Positions 43,622-54,414 of a stretch of DNA of 64,000 bases are shown here, in pieces (the first letter of the stretch is position 1; each line of letters starts with the position of its first letter). Source of the DNA: Pyrenopolyporus hunteri (taxonomy: Eukaryota; Ascomycota; Sordariomycetes; Xylariales; Hypoxylaceae); NCBI GenBank assembly GCA_902806595.1, contig CADCXC010000010.1, positions 1,674,001 to 1,738,000 of the forward strand. Reading direction: 5' to 3'. A model generated the notes under the pieces. That model had not been told where the DNA came from and ran no database searches. It was given only the letters and a program-made list of their open reading frames with translations. The position numbers were made by a program, and so were the translations under genes.

Positions 43622-46448
43622 ATGTCCACGATGTCTGATATCATCAAGATGATTTTCCCCATTACCTCTGCCTCCGTCCACCTCGCCTTCTTTTTTCCCG
43701 CCATCCTCATCGCCATGCTCATGCATTTCATGAGCTGGCCCTCTACCTACTCCGCCCTCCTCCTCCCTCTCTTCCTGGGTCTCGCGACCTACGTCGCCAA
43801 GGCTGATATGGCCGTCGGCATTTACTTCTCTTGTTTCGTTCTTTCGGTCTCCGGTACCGCCCTCAGCGTTGCCGACGAGCTCAACGTCTCGGTCTGGTGG
43901 GTCCTCATCGGGCTCATAATGCAAGCCGGCTTTTTGTGGCAACGTACGCTCAAAAGCTGGTGCGCATTTTGGGTCGCGCCCTGCCTCTTGGGACTCATCT
44001 TCCATGGCCCGTTGTCTCTCGTCTCGGTACCGGCGTACGTCTTCATCGGCTTCAACGCTGAATGGTAAGTACATATCATCTCTTATTATCACATCCTTAC
44101 TTCTTAATGTCCCCTTACGCTACATCCTTCTGCCCTTCTATCACTTTTGTTGTCGTATTTTTATGATCTTATACTCTTGTCCGAACATCCTTGTCATCCT
44201 TATACCACCATGACTATTATACTACTAGTCTCTTTATCACTCCTACGCTATACCCTTATGTTATTGTTACCGTTCTTTTCTGGCTATCCATAACCCTCTC
44301 TCAATCCCACCCTCTCCTGTTACCGTTACCACCTTCATCTTATTATGTTTCATTAACCTCTCGACCCTATTTCACTTTTGGTTATGCTACACCCACATAC
44401 CCTAAGGGCTCCTCGCTGTGTTAACCACATATCCCATTATATCGCCTTCCAGTTACTTTTGTCACTCGGAGCTCATGTTCTGGTTTAAGAATTGATACTG
44501 ATTTTATCTTGGTAGGTGCTTCTATCACTATGGCAAGAAAACAATCGACGTCCCCGATTGGAAGGCCTATGTGATGGATGAACTATGGAAGCTTGATTGG
44601 AGCCTAGACCTTAGCATTCCTTTCGCCTTCTGTTGTCATTGGCTAGGTCGGCTCATCACCTGGACCACGGCTATGACGCTGGCTCTGCTTTCCCGTGCCT
44701 GGAACAAGTTCTACGATCGGTTTATTGCTGGCACAACCATCGATCTGGGCTGGGAAGGTAGGCGAGCCGTCTACGACGAGGCCGTCAGAAAGGAAGCCGA
44801 GAGGATGGAAAGGTACCGCCGCTTGGACGAGGAGCACAAGAGAGAACTCGAGCTCGCCCACCGACAGCAAGAGTTCGAGGATAAGCTCCGCCAACAACGG
44901 GAGCTCGAGAAGATTGTCCGTCGTGCAGTAACTCCGACGGTCCAGTCACAACGTTTTCCCCGGTACGACATGCCGACAACCCCATACAAGGCATCCCGGG
45001 AGGACGCGACGTCCGGGGGAAGAGCGGGCCGTCAGACTCGCCAACGTAAGGCCCGTTCTGACGCGCCTGTTCTTCAAGCGTCTTTCGGCTTCCCCTGGGC
45101 TGTCCGTCCTCTGCCTCCGCGTTATGTCGTGCCTCTCCCGTCTCTGTCCTTGCGCCGCGCCGAGCCTCTTCCTCAGCCCGTGCAGCAACCTCCCGTCGAG
45201 ACCCCAGTCCAGGTACCCGTCGAGACTCCTGTCCAGCTGCCTGTCGAGACTCCTGCCATGGCTGTTCCTCAATATGCTCCGTTGCCCCAACAACAGGTGG
45301 CTTTTGTACCGCCAGCCCCTGTCAACGGTAGCATTGTCAATGACGGAATGGCTGGATTGGCTCCCACGATGACTGTCGAGGCTTTGCCTGAGCCTCGACT
45401 AGAGGTCGTCGTGCCAATCAAGGAGGCCGCCTACCCGATTGAGCATCTTTATACGTCCAATCACCCTACTTGTGCGCCCACTGTTCCCGCGCCGAGCCAA
45501 AGTATTAGGATGCTCAACCTCGACGGCACGCCAGTCATCCGGACGCCCGAGGGATCGCCCGAGCCTGAGCCCATGAGGCTCGACGACGAGTCCGAAGACG
45601 TCGACATGGATCGCCATGAAGAGTCGGAGCCTGAGCCTGAGCCTGAGACGGTGTTCCTCGCCATCCAGATGGAACAATCAATGAACCAGGCCCAGATGGC
45701 GCCCCTGCAGCCTGTGTCCATCGAAGTCGAGATGGACCAACCAGCCAACCAGCTGCAGGCGGCGCCCCTGGAGTCTGTGTCCGTCGAGGTTAAGATGGAA
45801 CAACCGGCCAGTCAGGTGCAGACGGCATCCATGGGATATGCGCCATCGAACACCGAGATTGAACAATTAATCAATCAGGTACAGATGGCGTCCCTGGAGC
45901 ATCCCCTGCCGGCATGGTCTAGCCCGTTTTCAAGCCCCGTCGTGCCCGTGCACCAAGCCCCGCCGAACCCGGTCACTCCAGGCCCCGTGCACCAGACCCT
46001 GCCGAACCCCGTCACTCCTCCGCACCTAAAGACAAGGAGCCGTTCGAGCAGTCTGTCGACGGTCGCAGACCATGTTGCTTCGGTTGAACTGGACCCGCCC
46101 CTCAGTCCTCTTCATGCGCCTTTTGTCCCCGTCGTGGACTGGGACGACCCCGACACCCCTCCGGTCTCGCCGGGAGCTCCGGGTCCTCCGTCAACGCCCG
46201 GAAGCAATGATGCCTGGTACGGGCGTAGCCCGGCGCCTAGCCCCCCTCAGTTGCCGCCATCAGCCGTAGCCGGGCCCTCTCACCCCCCGCCACCGAGCTT
46301 CGACGAGCCCCCTCACATGCCGCCACCGAACCTAGTCGAGGACTGGGTCGAAGACCGAGTAGCCCAACTAATGGCTAGCGGCATGTTCGAAGACGAGGCC
46401 CGGGAAATTGCCCAGATCGAGCTGGATCTTGCCGATCTGTCTGAATAA
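43622..46448 (+). CDS. Unrecognised multi-pass membrane protein with coiled coil and repeat-rich tail
   Basis: Two exons, 43622-44064 and 44516-46448, split by a 451 nt intron (GTAAGT...GGTAG), unusually long for this window, encode 791 residues. The junction rebuilds EWCFYHYG in frame. Seen: about five or six hydrophobic helices in residues 10-146 (FFPAILIAMLMHFM, SALLLPLFLGLATYV, VWWVLIGLIMQAGF), another near 175-200, a Glu/Arg/Lys coiled coil about 235-290, a Pro-rich tail with three PVETPVQ units, then four 21-residue repeats (residues 533 on, MEQxxNQxQxAxLxxVSxEV), an Asp/Glu-rich stretch, more Pro/Ser, and a C-terminal helix (DRVAQLMASGMFEDEAREIA). Topology suggests an organelle or plasma-membrane anchor with a long cytosolic tail. 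No family recognised. Confidence 0.68.
45669..45905 (+). repeat. 63 bp coding minisatellite, four units
   Basis: Starts of units lie at 45669, 45732, 45795 and 45858, exactly 63 bp apart. Each encodes a 21-residue unit beginning MEQ, MDQ, MEQ or IEQ and carrying NQxQ/SQxQ, so it can expand or shrink without frameshift. Confidence 0.85.
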
Positions 46449-47399
46449 TGTGTATCGGCCTGTCCTCCATTCACACGCTCTCGGTCTTCGCTTACCAGGG
46501 TGTTCGGTCAGTGGTCCTCTCTGCTCCAGCAATATACCCGGTCGACTCTCGGAACGGGCTTCCTACCCTCTATCCACCTACCACCCTCCAAGCTAACTTC
46601 TACTTTAGCACCGGGCCAGCCGACGCTATATCGGCAGCTTGAACCAAATCCTAGGAACCCCCTCGTGGGGTGACGGATGCGGGTCGGCTGGCCGCCACTC
46701 GTGCTGATCTGGACCCCTGATATCTGCGAAAGCGGAAGATGGGTATAAAATGCACGTTTGGCCGCCCACCGCTTCATACTTGAAGATCCTGAGGAACCTT
46801 CGGGCGAAAGGGGAGAGTATTGGTGTCAGATATCGAACTCTTGGCAGTTGCGAAGGTGCCTTGGGTTCGTGTTCTGTACGGCGAATGTCGGATTCTGAGT
46901 ATTCCGAGTGGTTATATACCAGGAGGTTACGAGGATTCGGCACGGCGCTTAGTGTTGTTGGCTCACTACCTATCTATTCGGGCGCGAGTGGTAAAGTCCC
47001 CGCCCATAATTATATGTATCGACAATGTCTTGACACGGGCTTAGTTCTCGCCGTCCTTCAAGACCTACGTATTATCGACAATGTCTCGTTGTTGGCCTCG
47101 TTCCTGCCACGCCATCGAGTTTTAAGATGGGCAAAGTCTCGTTATAACCCAGTCCTTAGCAGCCCTTCGAGCACACTTCCCGCGAATGCTCGCCTGATTC
47201 CCTTCCCGCCAGCCAGCGAGCCCTCATCGACCAGACCTCGTCACAGTCATGTTCGCGCTGCCAGACGAGCTCTAACTACAGACAATTCTCGTTTGCGGGC
47301 TTGTCCTCTCCGCGCTTCGAGTATCCTCCAAGATTGAGCTCGTATAGTCATGTTCTCGCTATCACGAGCACCTCGACAACGCCTCGTTACGGTCTTTGC
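46449..47399. other. Gene-poor spacer
   Basis: About 950 bp after the membrane-protein gene. An open frame at 46750-47337 reads as low-quality protein with no recognisable domain and overlaps an opposite frame. Repeated words such as ATCGACAATGTCT (around 47019 and 47074) and AGTCATGTTCKCGCT (around 47246 and 47348) suggest old repeats, but no ends were found. Confidence 0.35.
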
Positions 47400-47735
47400 T
47401 CACCTCTTTCGAGCGCAAAACTTTTCCCGCCAATGCTCTTCCGGTTTTTTCCTTTCCAGCCTCCGAGCAAATTCAAGAAGAGAATCTGGGCCTAACACTA
47501 AAGATGGGTTGATCTTACCCTTTTCAGCATTAACAACTGCCTTGAGATGAAGAGGAAGCATCAAAGCAACTATAGCTTTCGAGTCAAGTAACTGCTGCTC
47601 ATCGTCAACTCGCTCTATCCCGAACTTTCACAAAACACGCGTAGTCGAAAATTTGGCGATCATCTTGAGGCAGTTGTTCACCTCACCCTCCACAATACAT
47701 TGAGGCGTGACGGGATCCCCTATGCTAAAGGGTAA
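47400..47735 (-). pseudogene. Possible decayed coding relic
   Basis: On the minus strand one frame runs about 110 codons with a single internal TGA (47630-47628) and reads like real protein: VTPQCIVEGEVNNCL, KMIAKFSTTRVL, stop, then ERVDDEQQLLDSKAIVALML, GKINPSLVLGPDSLLEFARR and KKPEEHWREKF. The TGA could derive from CGA by C-to-T change. Family not recognised, no start or splice pattern seen. It may be a fragment of an inactivated gene or element. Confidence 0.3.
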
Positions 47736-47739
47736 TCAA

Positions 47740-49756
47740 AATTATGGTTATTACCCGGGTCCTCGCTAGTTAATGGTGAGCATCTACAAACCCATGACTG
47801 AAGAGCTATAAGGATTTCGCTAACAAGACATCTAGCAAGAAGCCCTAGCGCCCGGATATGTGCCGCGTAAGGGATTGGTCTAGCGACAATCTCAACATTC
47901 CCCATACCGAATTGGAACATCTATCGGTCGAGTTCTTGTCCGTTTCCTAAGATTATGGTGGCGGCCCAATGCCACGATTATTGGTAAGCTAACTCGTGGA
48001 AGGGTAATTTCATAACCGAATGCTAATCCCATTCCTTAGTTCCCGAGCACCCCGAGTCTTATGCGCAACCCGAGAAAGGTCCCAAGATACGCAAGAGTTT
48101 ACCAGCTATATCGATACCTACCCGAGACAAACTTTCAATCGAAGAAAGAAATCGACGTCACCGCATAAAGAGAACCAAGGATTTATAGTAAGGGAAAAGA
48201 AACCTACATTTTGATACTAATGAGTTATATAGGCGTAACCGTTGCGGGCCAGCCGGCCCCCTGAGGAGCTACCACAACCTTATTTCGGTCAGAATTCAGT
48301 CAAATGATGAGTCCTTCAAAGGTAGTCTGATGGTTATGATACTAGGCTCGGGTCCCGTGAGGGTACATTCAGCCAGCATCTGAACCATATGATGGCAATA
48401 ATATATCTGATGACTGTTAATTTTGTTTCGAGATGTTGGTAGAAATACTTCTAGGGGCGCCGGTCATTTGCCCAAGACGCACACGCTTTAAACTCCAAAA
48501 CGGTAGGGGCCTATCTTGCGGTATTCTCGGGGTGCTACGCATTAGTTATTAGCCGCGACCACGTTGGGCGTAACATACCATACACTAAGCGGAGCCCAAG
48601 TCATCTGGTTCGGCGCCACTATTGCGAACATCACAGCAGGGTGTGCATCACTCAAGCCGCGATGGAAACAAAAAAAGACAATACCAAAAAAAAAAAAAAA
48701 AAAAAAAAAGAGGAGGAGAACGAGAGTACGAGGGAAAAGCAGCCGACCCGGAATACACCTACAAGATCGGCCAGCCCATACCACCACAGGAGACGCCACC
48801 TTGACGCAGCCGGACACCACGACCATATGCCTAGGCCCGTGGAAGGATTTATGCAACACGGGATCCAGAACGGTAAGGCTATAGTGCTGAAGGGAGTAGG
48901 TCAGTATCTAGATCCCTTCGTAACCCGAAACATCGTTCGCCATTCTACGCCTACCGAGATCGAAATCGGCCTACTCACATAGCAGGCTTTTCGGAACCTA
49001 CGGATGAGTCAGTAATCTCGCGGATATGCCGGACTTCGGTGGACCGCATTCTCCGTGAATGTACTCGGCTGTTTTCACTACTGATCCACCGTTCGGGACA
49101 GATTCTTGCGGATAACCCTAGGAACAACCGGCCTCCCGAATCGCCTTGTAATTGCCGACAATGGGACACGAAATACCCGTTATGATGGCCCTCATCCGCT
49201 TTTTGCGGAAAGACACGACCGACTACAGATGATATGGGTCATCACTAACTTGACAACCTACAGTCAGGTTAGAACCTTGGAGGTATCCGTAGTGGGGAGT
49301 TGAGGCTACTAAAAAAAGAACCCCTATTATCGGAGCAGGTAATCTCCGGAGTCTAGAGACCAACAGCTGCGATCCGAGGTAATATCTACGACAATGAGTC
49401 CAACTGATGACTTGACCTTCGTCAGCATAATGTACTCCAAGGTTCCTGGGAGACGATCTATTCTGATACCTAGGCCAAGATACCCATGACTCAGCCGCAG
49501 GGAGTCTGTACAAACGCAATTGGACAGCTGGACTTGGTCGCCTTAAAGTCCAGCGAATATCCAGGTGCATGACTCCTCTAAACTACCAAGGTAGTATAGT
49601 GAAGCTACTCTATCTCGTATCTACGTATACGTAGTATTGGTAGATGAAATGCAGCGGCGTTTAATTCGCGGTGGCTCGTGAGTATAGACAGCGAAGGGTT
49701 ATGTTTACGCTGATATATTACATGGTACGCGACATATACGTCACATATATGATACG
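47740..49756. other. Gene-poor spacer with poly(A) run
   Basis: About 2 kb of ordinary to AT-leaning composition. Contains a 24-base A run at 48686-48709. Frames at 48541-48982 and 49223-49570 have no recognisable domains and arise partly from the A run. No ends of a transposon were found. Confidence 0.4.
48686..48709 (+). repeat. Poly(A) run of 24 bases
   Basis: Twenty-four consecutive A, preceded by ACAAAAAAAGACAATACC and followed by GAGGAGGAG. Could be the 3' tail of an old retroposed sequence, but no recognisable body lies upstream, so simple slippage is equally likely. Confidence 0.8.
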
Positions 49757-50246
49757 GTATGAGAATGGGTGGAGATAGGGAGGAGGATAGGGGAATACGA
49801 AAGGAGATGAAGGAAAAAAGATATAAAAAAGACGAGAAGAAGAAGAAGAAAAAAGAAAAAAGAAAAAAGAAAAAAGAAAAAAGAAAAAAGAAAAAAGAAA
49901 AAAGAAAAAAGAAAAAAGAAAAAAGAAAAAAGAAAAAAGAAAAAAGAAAAAAGACGGAAAGAGAGGCAGGGAAAGGGAATGCATTGGAATGATCGAGTGG
50001 TGGAAGGGAGCCTGATCGTGAGCGGACTAAAAGGGGGGGAAGGGGGCGGGAAAGTACACCGGAACACCAAACCCCCCTCCCCCAACCAAAAAAAAAAAAA
50101 AAAAAAACAAAAAAACACAAAGAAAAACCTGGGAGAAGGGAAGAAAACAGAAAAAGAAATAAAAGACTAAAAAAAGGGGGTGGGTTGAAGCGCAAGGAGG
50201 CGCAAAGGGGAGGGGAGGAAGGAGAAAAGGGGGGTGTTACGGGAAC
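49757..50246 (+). repeat. Long polypurine tract with 7 bp GAAAAAA repeats and G runs
   Basis: Nearly 500 bp that is mostly A/G on the plus strand. Inside it, 49849-49953 is about 15 copies of the 7 bp unit GAAAAAA; 50030-50052 has GGGGGGG-AAGGGGG-CGGG runs; 50088-50107 is 20 A; 50169-50244 has several G runs (GGGGAGGGG, GGGGGG). Because 7 is not a multiple of 3, all frames translate as Lys/Glu-rich or Phe/Ser-rich runs. Such tracts can form triplex DNA and G-quadruplexes and may affect replication or recombination. Confidence 0.9.
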
Positions 50247-51793
50247 GGACTGGTGGAGCAACTAACCATCACAGTATAGGCGACAAATGCTTAGCCGGGA
50301 GGCTCGGACTGTTCTTCCAGGCTTCCGCCCAACATCGATAAGTCTATCTACCTCCGAGTCTGACCTTAAAGACAGGCTAACCCTTATAGGATCTAGGATC
50401 GCGCGCTGGTTTTTTCTACTTCACCAGGGAAGTTTCTCCTACCCGCCCTCCAACTATTGAGGCTTTACTAATGCTTCTAGAACCATCAAACATACGAAAC
50501 GTCCCCGATGGGCGCCCACCACATACTGTGCTGCGGCGCCTACCCTAAAGGGATACTATGAGCCGGATTTAGGAATCCCCCTGGTAAGAAGTTCTTATCC
50601 AATTATCAGAACAACGCAAATTTAACCAGACATAATAGCTGAACATGGGCGGCAACAGCGACGACAATAAGGATGACCAAGAGGCGGCGATGGTGATATG
50701 AAGGAGACGTCGATAGGGGATAGGGATTGGAATATTCTGCGCATCAGCAATTGTTTCACGAGGCCTCATCCGGAATTTGTAGTGGCTGATTGGATGGAAG
50801 AGTGCGAAGTACTTTCGCCGAACTTGCCACAGAGGTGCCACGATAGGAAGACGCACCCAGCGACTGTGGGAAGCCGCCGGGTGGTGGTGATGAGGTTATG
50901 GAATATGGTGGCAATGGATGCAATGGGTCGGGTTTCGGCTTTTAGAGTGAGCAAAGGGAGGAATGGATATTTTGGTGATCGGGTATCTTTCGCGGCTCAC
51001 AGCTGGAGTCATCGTCCCGGAACTGTCAACCTATTCTGTGATGGAAACCTGAGAAACAATATCGGTAGTCTTGGGTTATCCACGATAACCACGTATGTTC
51101 TCGCCTGCAACACGGTAGTTTTTCTATGAGAAGCAAGCTGGAGACGTCCGAGTACGTAGACTCCAAATTCTATCGTGCCCGGACAACGGCCGTCCCATCG
51201 TAGTGAAGATTCGGGTCCGGGTTGTTTAAGTACATATCATGCCCTCATCACCCAGGTCGAAGGTTACATTGCCCATGGGGTAGAGCGTTACCGACGTAAC
51301 CGTCCTCTATTACCGTAGAGAAGCCAGCTCTCGCCGTTTGTAAGAATGGGTGACTTGATATGGTGTCTGAATACATAAAGTTTAGGATTGATGATCGGAG
51401 ATCGTCGAATTCCCAGCGGATGCCGGGATGACGTCAACCTAGAATGGTAAGTAGAGGGAGGTATGTGTGTATTTTATTAATTAAGCTGATATCCACCAGC
51501 TGGAGCCGCTGAGAAGGTATACCTCAGAACATTTATCTAGAAATATTGAGCTAGAAGAATCCTACACCTCGTTAGGTACTCGTGCTATAATCTGTTATTC
51601 CAGGATTACTCCTCTACGTAAGTCACGATGGGCACAATATAAGACTCGTCGCGATACTCGCGCATCCAATTTAGAACAGAAAATATAATATCTTCTATTC
51701 TAAGAACAACTTAACCCGCTCTAGGGTTTAGTCTAGTCTAGTCTACCCTCGCGTACAAAGCTCGACTAGGTACCTAGGTAGGTACCTAGGTAT
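50247..51793. other. Intergenic spacer with dense TACCTAGGTACC motif
   Basis: About 1.5 kb. An open frame at 50698-51129 (143 codons) has no recognisable domain and no splice evidence. A run GACTAGGTACCTAGGTAGGTACCTAGGTATT sits at 51764-51794 (given as motif positions), just past the stop codon of the Atg14-like gene. Nothing else seen. Confidence 0.45.
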
Positions 51794-53446
51794 TCATCTA
51801 GGCTTTATTTTGGTCCAACCACTCGTACCCTTCTCCCTTTCCTTCTCCCTCTCCCTCTCCCGATTCCTGCCCGAGACGGCCGCGCCGCCCCCGTTGGGAA
51901 TCCGGGGGGTGGTAGTGGTGCCATGGTCGCCGCTGCTACCGCTCTTAACGGTGTTGACGCTCATGTAACTCTCGATGCCGAAGCGGTGGCCCGGGACGCC
52001 GAGCTGGCCGCCTTTGCCCGGGGCCCCGCCGACGAGCACGCCGTCGTCGAGCGCGTCGTCGGGCGTCCACGCGTCGTCCTCGAGGAGCTCCCACTCCGGG
52101 ACGGGGTTCTCGCGCACCAGCTTGGCTTTCAGCTTGTCCACCATCTTAATCACGTTGGGCATCTTGAAGCTGCGGGTGAGGTCGTTGCCCGCGGCGCTTC
52201 CGAGGAAGGTGTGGGCCGTGCCGTGCGAGTAGAGGCCCATGCGGGGCACCGTCTTGCCGAGTTCGGCGGGGTGGTTGTTGTTGCCGTTGGTCTGGGAAGC
52301 TCCCTCAGCTATCTGCTGGGGGTTGCGTTGTAAGGAAGAGTTGATTAGGAGATTGTATAAGTTGCGACCAAGGGAGGCGAAATCGTCTAGACTGTTACTG
52401 TTATCTCCGACGGGCACGCCTTGGGTCCGGCAAAGCCAGACAATGTCGTAGGCTAGGAGACAGACTGCTTCTAGAAAAGCGTTGTAGCCTAACGGGTCTT
52501 CCTTTGCAAGGGTAGACAAAGGCTTGTCGAGAAAAAGGGGACGAGGGTGTGGCACATGCGCAAATTGCCGATCACGTGGGTCTGGAGGTAGGAGGGAGGT
52601 ACCCGGGAATGCGACGTCGCCATGGTGGTAGGAGGACGTCAGGGAGAAAATAGTTGGTCGGGGATAATCATTGTGAGGTAAGGTAATCTCTGCCGGGAGG
52701 CGGATGGAGAGATAATGAGAAGTGAGCCATAAGAGATGGGTGATGTGCGCGAGAGAAGCGGATATATGTTCGGGTTGCGCACCTAAAGGGAGGATTAGAC
52801 AGAGCAAAAATAATCGTGTGTCGGATATATAAAAGTGCTTACCATTTAGATTGTGCAGGTCGATAATATCGATGCCGCCAATTTTATATTCGAACCGGAC
52901 AGGATTCCCGCGACGGACGCGCTGAAGTCGGTATAGCTTGGCAACCTCCATGCACAGCGCGGCTCTGTATTGTGTCATAGCGTCGTACTCGCGATCCCAG
53001 CTGTACTTGGCCATCCTGGTGGCCTTCTTCGTCTCCTCGATCTCGCGGTTTCGCCTCACAAAGGTGCCTTGGGACGCGGCAGCGAGATCGGACTTCTTAC
53101 GCGCGATGCTCGCCTTGCGCTCCTGGATTTCTTTCTTCGCAGCGTCGATCTCTTTGCGCAGCTTGTCCGCGGCGGCCATGATCCTCTCGGTCCTCTCCCT
53201 GGCACTGCGTTCTTCGGAGGCGCAGTTCTCTATATAGGCTCGGGAAGAGCGATCTGTGGGCGGGGTGTCCGAGCTCGCATCGCTGTCTAACAATAGCTTG
53301 GTGACTCGAGACTCGAGCTCCTCGGCCTCCATGAGGACCCGAGCGTTGGCGACTCGGCCCTCGTACAGCTCGTTTCTCGCATCGACGGCGCAGAAGAAGG
53401 GTAGCCTCGATGGGTGATGCACCCGCTGACAGATATCGCAGCTCAT
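51794..53446 (-). CDS. ATG14: Atg14-like autophagy protein (Vps34 complex I subunit; UVRAG/Atg14 family)
   Basis: Two exons on the minus strand, 53446-52843 and 52782-51794, with a 60 nt intron (GTAAGC...CTTTAG) rebuilding LNGAQPEHI, give 530 residues. Seen: N-terminal CDIC (Cys3, Cys6) with CAVDARNELYEGRV, a coiled coil over about 55-155 rich in Glu/Lys/Arg, then YKIGGIDIIDLHNLN, HITHLLWLTSHYLSIRLPAE, DPLGYNAFLEAVCLLAYDIV and the disordered Arg/Glu/Gly tail. This matches the order in Atg14/Barkor: N-terminal Cys, coiled coil binding Vps30/Beclin, and a BATS-like C-terminus. Known: Atg14 directs Vps34-Vps30-Vps15 to autophagosome formation. A Vps38/UVRAG assignment is possible, but the N-terminal Cys block favours Atg14. 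Confidence 0.74.
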   Translation of the reverse strand: MSCDICQRVHHPSRLPFFCAVDARNELYEGRVANARVLMEAEELESRVTKLLLDSDASSDTPPTDRSSRAYIENCASEERSARERTERIMAAADKLRKEIDAAKKEIQERKASIARKKSDLAAASQGTFVRRNREIEETKKATRMAKYSWDREYDAMTQYRAALCMEVAKLYRLQRVRRGNPVRFEYKIGGIDIIDLHNLNGKHFYISDTRLFLLCLILPLGAQPEHISASLAHITHLLWLTSHYLSIRLPAEITLPHNDYPRPTIFSLTSSYHHGDVAFPGTSLLPPDPRDRQFAHVPHPRPLFLDKPLSTLAKEDPLGYNAFLEAVCLLAYDIVWLCRTQGVPVGDNSNSLDDFASLGRNLYNLLINSSLQRNPQQIAEGASQTNGNNNHPAELGKTVPRMGLYSHGTAHTFLGSAAGNDLTRSFKMPNVIKMVDKLKAKLVRENPVPEWELLEDDAWTPDDALDDGVLVGGAPGKGGQLGVPGHRFGIESYMSVNTVKSGSSGDHGTTTTPRIPNGGGAAVSGRNREREREKEREKGTSGWTKIKPR

Positions 53447-54414
53447 CGTGGGCGAATCTGGGGTTAGAATGGTGGAGTATGGGGTGGTGCTGGATGCCTG
53501 GCGAGGAAATAAAAGTCGCGCCCCTACGGATAGCAGGCGGCCGGTCGAGGAACTCCTGGTGCGTTAGTAAGGCGAGCAAGCTGCATATCGAGTTGCTGAG
53601 AAGCTATATAATTGGTAAGGAGGAAAGGTTGTGGCGCGTAACAAGGGTTGGCCGGGTGAAGGCGGGAGGCGAATGGCAGAATACAAGATGTAAGAAGTGA
53701 GAAGTGAGATGGAGGATGCAAGATGATTGAGACGGAACAGTTCGATTGTTCCTTGTGACGTTGGGGGGGAGAAGTTAGGTACTATGTACAATAGGTACAA
53801 TAGGTACAGGATGTACGGGATGTACAGGGGTACATACAGGTTGTGCATGGGTGCGTCTATCCATGGCACGTATTTTTGTATGTACCTATTGTGCATACAT
53901 GCAAATGCAAGCACGCGTTAGCTAATGTACCTAGGCACGAGGGGCAAGCGCAGGCGTGCGCCTTATCGATAGGTGTGGAGCTTATCGATTCTCTTATCAA
54001 TTCTCCTAACGCCTTCATCGGCTTGAATGGGGACAGGACCTCGATGTCTCGCCAAGGCTTTCGAGTCCTCCGTTAATAGACTCTGGTTTTCTTGGGCAGC
54101 GACGCGTCTCTAGTATCGTAGATCAGGTACAGTACCTACATACGTGCGTAACAAATCTGTGACAGGGTAAGAAGCTTTACTCTATTTTAATTTAACGTTC
54201 CCTCGCGTTGTCTCGATTTACTTACCATTTATGTGTGAGCCGAAGTCGGCAGCTATAATAAATCGGGTGATTGATTTATTCACCCTCGGTCGCCATTCCA
54301 TCCGTTTCTAAGTCACGCGTCGCCTATTCTCTACTCTCGCAGACTATTCTAGACACAGGGTAGTTATAGCTAGAGCTTGAGCTAGAGCTGGACCTGGACC
54401 TGGACCCAGGCACC
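53447..54414. other. Divergent promoter region
   Basis: 968 bp between the Atg14-like and the four-exon gene. Contains repeats of GTACAATAGGTACA near 53785-53806 and a TACCTAGGCACG near 53927. No gene seen. Confidence 0.45.

Noticed and set aside
46750..47337. 195-codon plus-strand frame
   Set aside because: Composition is atypical of protein, no domain, and a competing minus-strand frame overlaps it; more likely chance.
48564..48982. Open frames of 60-113 codons around the poly(A) run
   Set aside because: They overlap in several frames and contain runs of Lys from the poly(A); no domain or splice pattern.
49718..50261. Long Phe/Ser- or Lys/Glu-rich open frames on both strands
   Set aside because: They are translations of the polypurine/polypyrimidine tract and a 7 bp repeat, open in all frames by composition alone.
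50698..51129. 143-codon plus-strand frame
   Set aside because: No recognisable motif, overlaps an opposite frame and has no splice or promoter support; cannot be excluded but not supported.
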